From Trinickia mobilis (lineage in GTDB: Bacteria; Pseudomonadota; Gammaproteobacteria; Burkholderiales; Burkholderiaceae), in contig NZ_JAFLRF010000016.1 of NCBI RefSeq assembly GCF_017315705.1, positions 1 through 64,000 of the forward strand: a DNA stretch of 64,000 nt. The letters are read 5' to 3'. Every line of letters starts with the position of its first letter. Within the stretch, counting starts at the first letter, position 1. The position numbers were made by a program, and so were the translations under genes. Positions 60,830 through 64,000 of this stretch are shown one piece after another. The notes under the pieces were generated by a model. The model saw only the letters and a program-made list of their open reading frames with translations. It searched no databases and was not told the DNA's origin.

Positions 60830-62020
60830 TTACTTCGCGCCTTCCTGGAACCAGGCAGCGATCTTCATGCGCTCCTCGTCGGTCATGTGCGTGACGTTGC
60901 CAAGCGGCATCGCCTTCAGCGTGACCGCCTGCTGATAGATGCGCTGCGCGTTCTTCGAGATCTCGTCGGGCGTATCGAACAGCACGCCTGCCGGGGCCGC
61001 GCCCATCAGCGTCGGGTGTGCCGAGTGGCACGCCACGCAGCGCTGCTGCAGCACGGGCTGGATATCCGCGACCCTGACGGTCGGCGCATTGGCGGCCTGA
61101 GCTTCGGGCGTGATCGGGCGCGGCATCATCCACACGAGCGCGCCGGCCATCAGCGCGACGCCGCCGAGCGGCAGGTACCAGAGCACCTGGCCGCGATGGC
61201 GCATGACGAAGAACTGACGGATCAGCGCGCCGGCCGCCATGATGATTACGAGGATCGCCCAGTTGTACGGATGCGTGTACGTCATCGCGTAGTGGTTCGA
61301 GAGCATCGCGAACACCACCGGCAGCGTGAAGTACGTGTTGTGCACCGAGCGCTGCTTGCCGCGCTTGCCGTAGATCGGGTTCGGCTCTTCGCCCTTCAGC
61401 ATCTTGTCGACCATCTTGCGCTGGCCGGGGATGATCACGAAGAACACATTCGCCGACATGATCGTCGCCATCATCGCGCCGACGATCAGGTAAGCCGCGC
61501 GGCCCGCGAAGATGTGGCACGCGAGCCAGGCCGCGATCAGGATGTAGACCGCGACGCACGCGCCGAGAATCTTGTCCTTGCCGACGAGCATCCGGCACAG
61601 CGAGTCATAGACGATCCAGCCCGCCAAGAGGAAGCCGAGCGCCGAGAAGATCGCGACGACCGGGCCCATGTCGAGCACGTTCTTGTCGATCAGATAGGTT
61701 TCCGGCGAGAACAGGTACAGCACGGTGAAGAGGGCGAAGCCCGACATCCACGTGGTGTACGAGGGCCACTTCGACCAGTGCAGGTCTTCCGGCATTTCGG
61801 CCGGCGCGACCATGTACTTCTGCATGTTGTAGAAGCCGCCGCCGTGCACGTGCCACAGTTCGCCGAACACGCCGCGCTGACGCAGCACGGGGTCCTTCGG
61901 CGGTTTCAGACTGTTGTCGAGCGCGACGAAGTAGAACGATTCGCCGATCCACGCAATCGCGGCGACGACGTGCAGCCAGCGAAGGATGAGATTCAGGCCG
62001 TCAGTGATAAAGCCTTCCAT
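60830..62020 (-). CDS. puuD: Membrane urate hydroxylase with C-terminal cytochrome c domain
   Basis: 396 aa. Oxidises urate to 5-hydroxyisourate, passing electrons to a fused c-type haem. Eight or so hydrophobic helices occupy residues 10-300 (RWLHVVAAIAWIGESFYFVA, GGFYNMQKYMVAPAEMPEDL). The C-terminal domain carries the haem motif CVACH near 330 and the axial Met in LKAMPLGNVTHM near 372. This is the usual cofactor-linked alternative to soluble uricase. Last gene before the convergent terminators; uraH lies 77 bp upstream on the same strand. Confidence 0.95.
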   Translation of the reverse strand: MEGFITDGLNLILRWLHVVAAIAWIGESFYFVALDNSLKPPKDPVLRQRGVFGELWHVHGGGFYNMQKYMVAPAEMPEDLHWSKWPSYTTWMSGFALFTVLYLFSPETYLIDKNVLDMGPVVAIFSALGFLLAGWIVYDSLCRMLVGKDKILGACVAVYILIAAWLACHIFAGRAAYLIVGAMMATIMSANVFFVIIPGQRKMVDKMLKGEEPNPIYGKRGKQRSVHNTYFTLPVVFAMLSNHYAMTYTHPYNWAILVIIMAAGALIRQFFVMRHRGQVLWYLPLGGVALMAGALVWMMPRPITPEAQAANAPTVRVADIQPVLQQRCVACHSAHPTLMGAAPAGVLFDTPDEISKNAQRIYQQAVTLKAMPLGNVTHMTDEERMKIAAWFQEGAK

Positions 62021-62097
62021 TTAATGCCTCCAAACTCCTGATTTTTTATCTGCGCCCAAAGGGCGCCAATGCAGTGCGGTACGCAGCCGATGCAATG

Positions 62098-62451
62098 TCA
62101 GCTGCCGCGATACGTGCTGTACGCCCAAGGCGAAACGAGGAGCGGCACGTGATAGTGGGCGGCGGCGTCGGCGATGCCGAAGCGCAGCACGACGCGGTCG
62201 ACGAAGCGCGGCTCGGGCACTTTCACGCCCGCGGCGGCGAAGTAGTCGCCGGCGTGGAACACGAGTTCGTATTCGCCCGGGACGAGCGCGGCGCCTTCGA
62301 GCAGCGGCGAGTCGCAGCGGCCGTCGTCGTTGGTGGTGGCGGTTTTGAGCGCGCGGCGCGCGTCGCCGTCAAGCGCAAAGAGTTCGACCTTGACGCCGGC
62401 GCCCGGGCGGCCATGCGAGGTGTCGAGCACGTGGGTAGTCAGCTTGCCCAT
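62098..62451 (-). CDS. uraH: 5-Hydroxyisourate hydrolase (transthyretin-related)
   Basis: 117 aa. Hydrolyses HIU to OHCU, between PuuD and UraD. N-terminal LTTHVLDTSHGRPGAGVKVE (catalytic His), GRCDSPLLEG near 43, and the invariant C-terminal YHVPLLVSPWAYSTYRGS. The start at 62451 follows AAGGAAAA. Upstream of puuD on the same strand, so substrate and product genes are co-transcribed. Confidence 0.94.
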   Translation of the reverse strand: MGKLTTHVLDTSHGRPGAGVKVELFALDGDARRALKTATTNDDGRCDSPLLEGAALVPGEYELVFHAGDYFAAAGVKVPEPRFVDRVVLRFGIADAAAHYHVPLLVSPWAYSTYRGS

Positions 62452-62982
62452 TCGCAATTTTCCTTGTGATGAATGCGAGGTTTCGGCGGCGACTCGATCC
62501 AACAACGATGTGCGGCGGATCGAGGCTCCACGTCAGTGGCTACATACCCGTCGGCGAGTTGAAGCGAGCGCCGTGGTGGCAATTGTAGGAATTTGCGACA
62601 GCGTGTGCGAGAGCGATAAGAAAGATAATAGACGGCGCATGACGACGTGTTGAAAGCCTTGGTGGGCAAGGCATCGCGGCGCGCCGCGCGCCTGGTAAAC
62701 CCGTCCGTTTCCAATCCTATCCACACCAAAATTCGCTGAATATATTGGAGGTGTGAATCCGGGTATCGCAACGGCGGACATTGCCAGCGCTATTTTGGCT
62801 TCAGATCGTAGCGACATGCGCAGCGCGGCTGTGCATCCCGAAGACGGCGCAGCACGCCGGGTAACCGGGCCAGTGCGTTCGAACGACACGAACGCGAGGG
62901 CACCGGCGGCGTGCTCCCCGCGGATCGCGTTCGGACGGCTTTGCTTACCGCCTAGACAGGCACCTTTGAAGCGGAGACACGA
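62452..62982. other. Divergent promoter region uraH / 8-oxoguanine deaminase
   Basis: 531 bp without a supported gene. Middle part is comparatively AT-rich (AATATATTGG near 62737-62747). A 77-codon plus-strand frame at 62753-62986 overlaps the deaminase start, lacks a ribosome-binding site and is probably a shadow. No copy of the AATTGTTGACAATT operator was seen. Confidence 0.5.
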
Positions 62983-64000
62983 ATGACGATGGAGCAGCAC
63001 ATGGGCGCTGCGGCCGGCAATCCGAGCGGCCGGGACACCCAGGGCAAGGCAGACGGCAAAACGATGCTCGTCAGGCACGCGGACGTGCTCGTGACGATGG
63101 ACGGCGCGCGGCGCGAATTGCGCGACGCGGGCCTTTATATCGAGGACAACCGGATCGTCGCGGTCGGCCCCACGGCCGAGCTGCCGCAGACGGCCGACGA
63201 AGTGCTGGATTTGCGCGGGCATCTCGTGATTCCCGGGCTCGTCAACACGCACCACCACATGTACCAAAGCCTGACGCGCGCGATTCCCGCCGCGCAGGAT
63301 GCCGAACTCTTCGGCTGGCTGACGAATCTGTACCGGGTCTGGGCGAACCTGACGCCCGAGATGATCGAAGTCTCGACGCTGACCGCGATGGCCGAGCTGC
63401 TGCTCTCGGGCTGCACGACGTCGAGCGACCATCTGTACCTCTACCCGAACGGCAGCCGGCTCGACGACAGCATCGCGGCGGCAAAACGCATCGGCATGCG
63501 CTTTCACGCGAGCCGCGGCAGCATGAGCGTCGGACAGAAGGACGGCGGCCTGCCGCCGGATTCCGTGGTCGAGCGCGAGGCCGACATCCTGACGGACACA
63601 CAGCGCCTGATCGAGACGTATCACGACGAAGGACGCTACGCGATGCTGCGCGTCGTGGTCGCGCCGTGCTCGCCGTTTTCGGTGAGCCGCGACTTGATGC
63701 GCGAATCGGCCGCGCTCGCACGCCAGTACGGCGTGTCGCTGCACACGCATCTGGCCGAGAACGTCAACGACCTCGCCTACAGCCGCGAAAAGTTCGGCAT
63801 GACGCCGGCCGAATATGCCGAGGACCTGGGCTGGGTCGGGCGCGACGTCTGGCACGCGCACTGCGTGCAGCTCGACGAGCCCGGCATCGCGCTCTTCGCA
63901 CGCACCGGCACGGGCGTCGCGCATTGTCCGTGCTCGAACATGCGGCTCGCGTCCGGCATCGCGCCGGTCCGCAAGATGCGCTTGGCGGGCGTGCCGGTGG
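62983..64000 (+). CDS. 8-Oxoguanine deaminase (amidohydrolase), 3' end outside window
   Basis: 339 codons visible, no stop before the window end. Amidohydrolase-superfamily enzyme with the metal motif HLVIPGLVNTHHHMYQSLTR near 80-98, CHTHLAEN-type HTHLAENVNDLAYSREKFG near 250, HAHCVQLDE near 290 and HCPCSNMRLASG near 312. The MYQSLTRA and NLYRVWANLTPEM stretches favour 8-oxoguanine deaminase, giving urate, over plain guanine deaminase. GCGGAGACAC precedes the ATG. About 110-130 residues should follow. Feeds the PuuD-UraH-UraD route. Confidence 0.9.
   Translation, partial: MTMEQHMGAAAGNPSGRDTQGKADGKTMLVRHADVLVTMDGARRELRDAGLYIEDNRIVAVGPTAELPQTADEVLDLRGHLVIPGLVNTHHHMYQSLTRAIPAAQDAELFGWLTNLYRVWANLTPEMIEVSTLTAMAELLLSGCTTSSDHLYLYPNGSRLDDSIAAAKRIGMRFHASRGSMSVGQKDGGLPPDSVVEREADILTDTQRLIETYHDEGRYAMLRVVVAPCSPFSVSRDLMRESAALARQYGVSLHTHLAENVNDLAYSREKFGMTPAEYAEDLGWVGRDVWHAHCVQLDEPGIALFARTGTGVAHCPCSNMRLASGIAPVRKMRLAGVPV

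Overview
The window looks like a chromosomal stretch of a member of the Burkholderiaceae (Burkholderia, Paraburkholderia, Caballeronia or Trinickia type). The evidence is high-GC coding throughout, families largely confined to that group (DUF3331, the DUF3348/DUF802/DUF2894 cassette, Burkholderia-type porin), a complete aerobic 'box' benzoyl-CoA pathway and a PuuD/PuuE-type ureide pathway. Species cannot be fixed from the sequence alone. No tRNA, rRNA, CRISPR array or intact insertion sequence was seen.

Region 1 (1-8.4 kb, nearly all minus strand) is an accessory amino-acid-related island: porin, an exported histidine/phenylalanine ammonia-lyase homologue that lacks the usual MIO triad, a HutC-like GntR regulator, an ornithine-cyclodeaminase-family enzyme and an MFS carrier. 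Similar HutC-like operator sequences sit before several of these genes, and a decayed IS66-type transposon lies in the middle. Region 2 (8.4-16.3 kb) holds a siroheme nitrite/sulfite reductase with DUF934 but without the rest of the cys operon, a DUF2970 peptide, a MocR-type regulator, a 14-TM drug exporter, and a divergent YdcZ-family transporter/LysR pair.

Region 3 (16.5-32.4 kb) starts at a dispersed repeat that supplies the ribosome-binding region of a pyruvate oxidase (poxB). It continues with a ytcA-mdtN-mdtO-mdtP-like efflux operon, MucR, AraC and DUF3331 genes, then two large TPR-type regulators (LuxR type with an in-frame 24-bp repeat; OmpR-ATPase-TPR type) sharing an upstream motif, and ends with a second poxB paralogue. 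Region 4 (32.5-36.5 kb) is a four-gene cassette DUF3348 - DUF802 (MotA/TolQ/ZorA-like channel with a long tail) - OmpA/MotB/ZorB-like protein - DUF2894. It reads as an ion-driven envelope motor of unknown task and is the best candidate here for an undescribed system.

Region 5 (36.5-42.2 kb) is a GntR regulator divergent from a split UxaA-family dehydratase (altronate dehydratase or sulfolactate sulfo-lyase type), a DctA-like carrier and a chemoreceptor with a sigma-28-type promoter. Region 6 (42.3-50.7 kb) is the box pathway for aerobic benzoate degradation: benzoate-CoA ligase and an alpha/beta hydrolase on the minus strand, and boxR, boxC, boxB, boxA on the plus strand. Region 7 (50.9-53.5 kb) is housekeeping (DUF1992, tadA, ldcA), closed by a terminator.

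Region 8 (53.7-64 kb) is purine/ureide catabolism. It has a GntR/FCD regulator with its own operator, an NCS1 permease, allantoin racemase, PuuE allantoinase, OHCU decarboxylase, allantoicase and ureidoglycolate lyase on the plus strand. Membrane urate hydroxylase PuuD and HIU hydrolase lie on the minus strand, and an 8-oxoguanine deaminase is cut by the window end. Together they take oxidised purines through urate, HIU, OHCU and allantoin to glyoxylate and urea.
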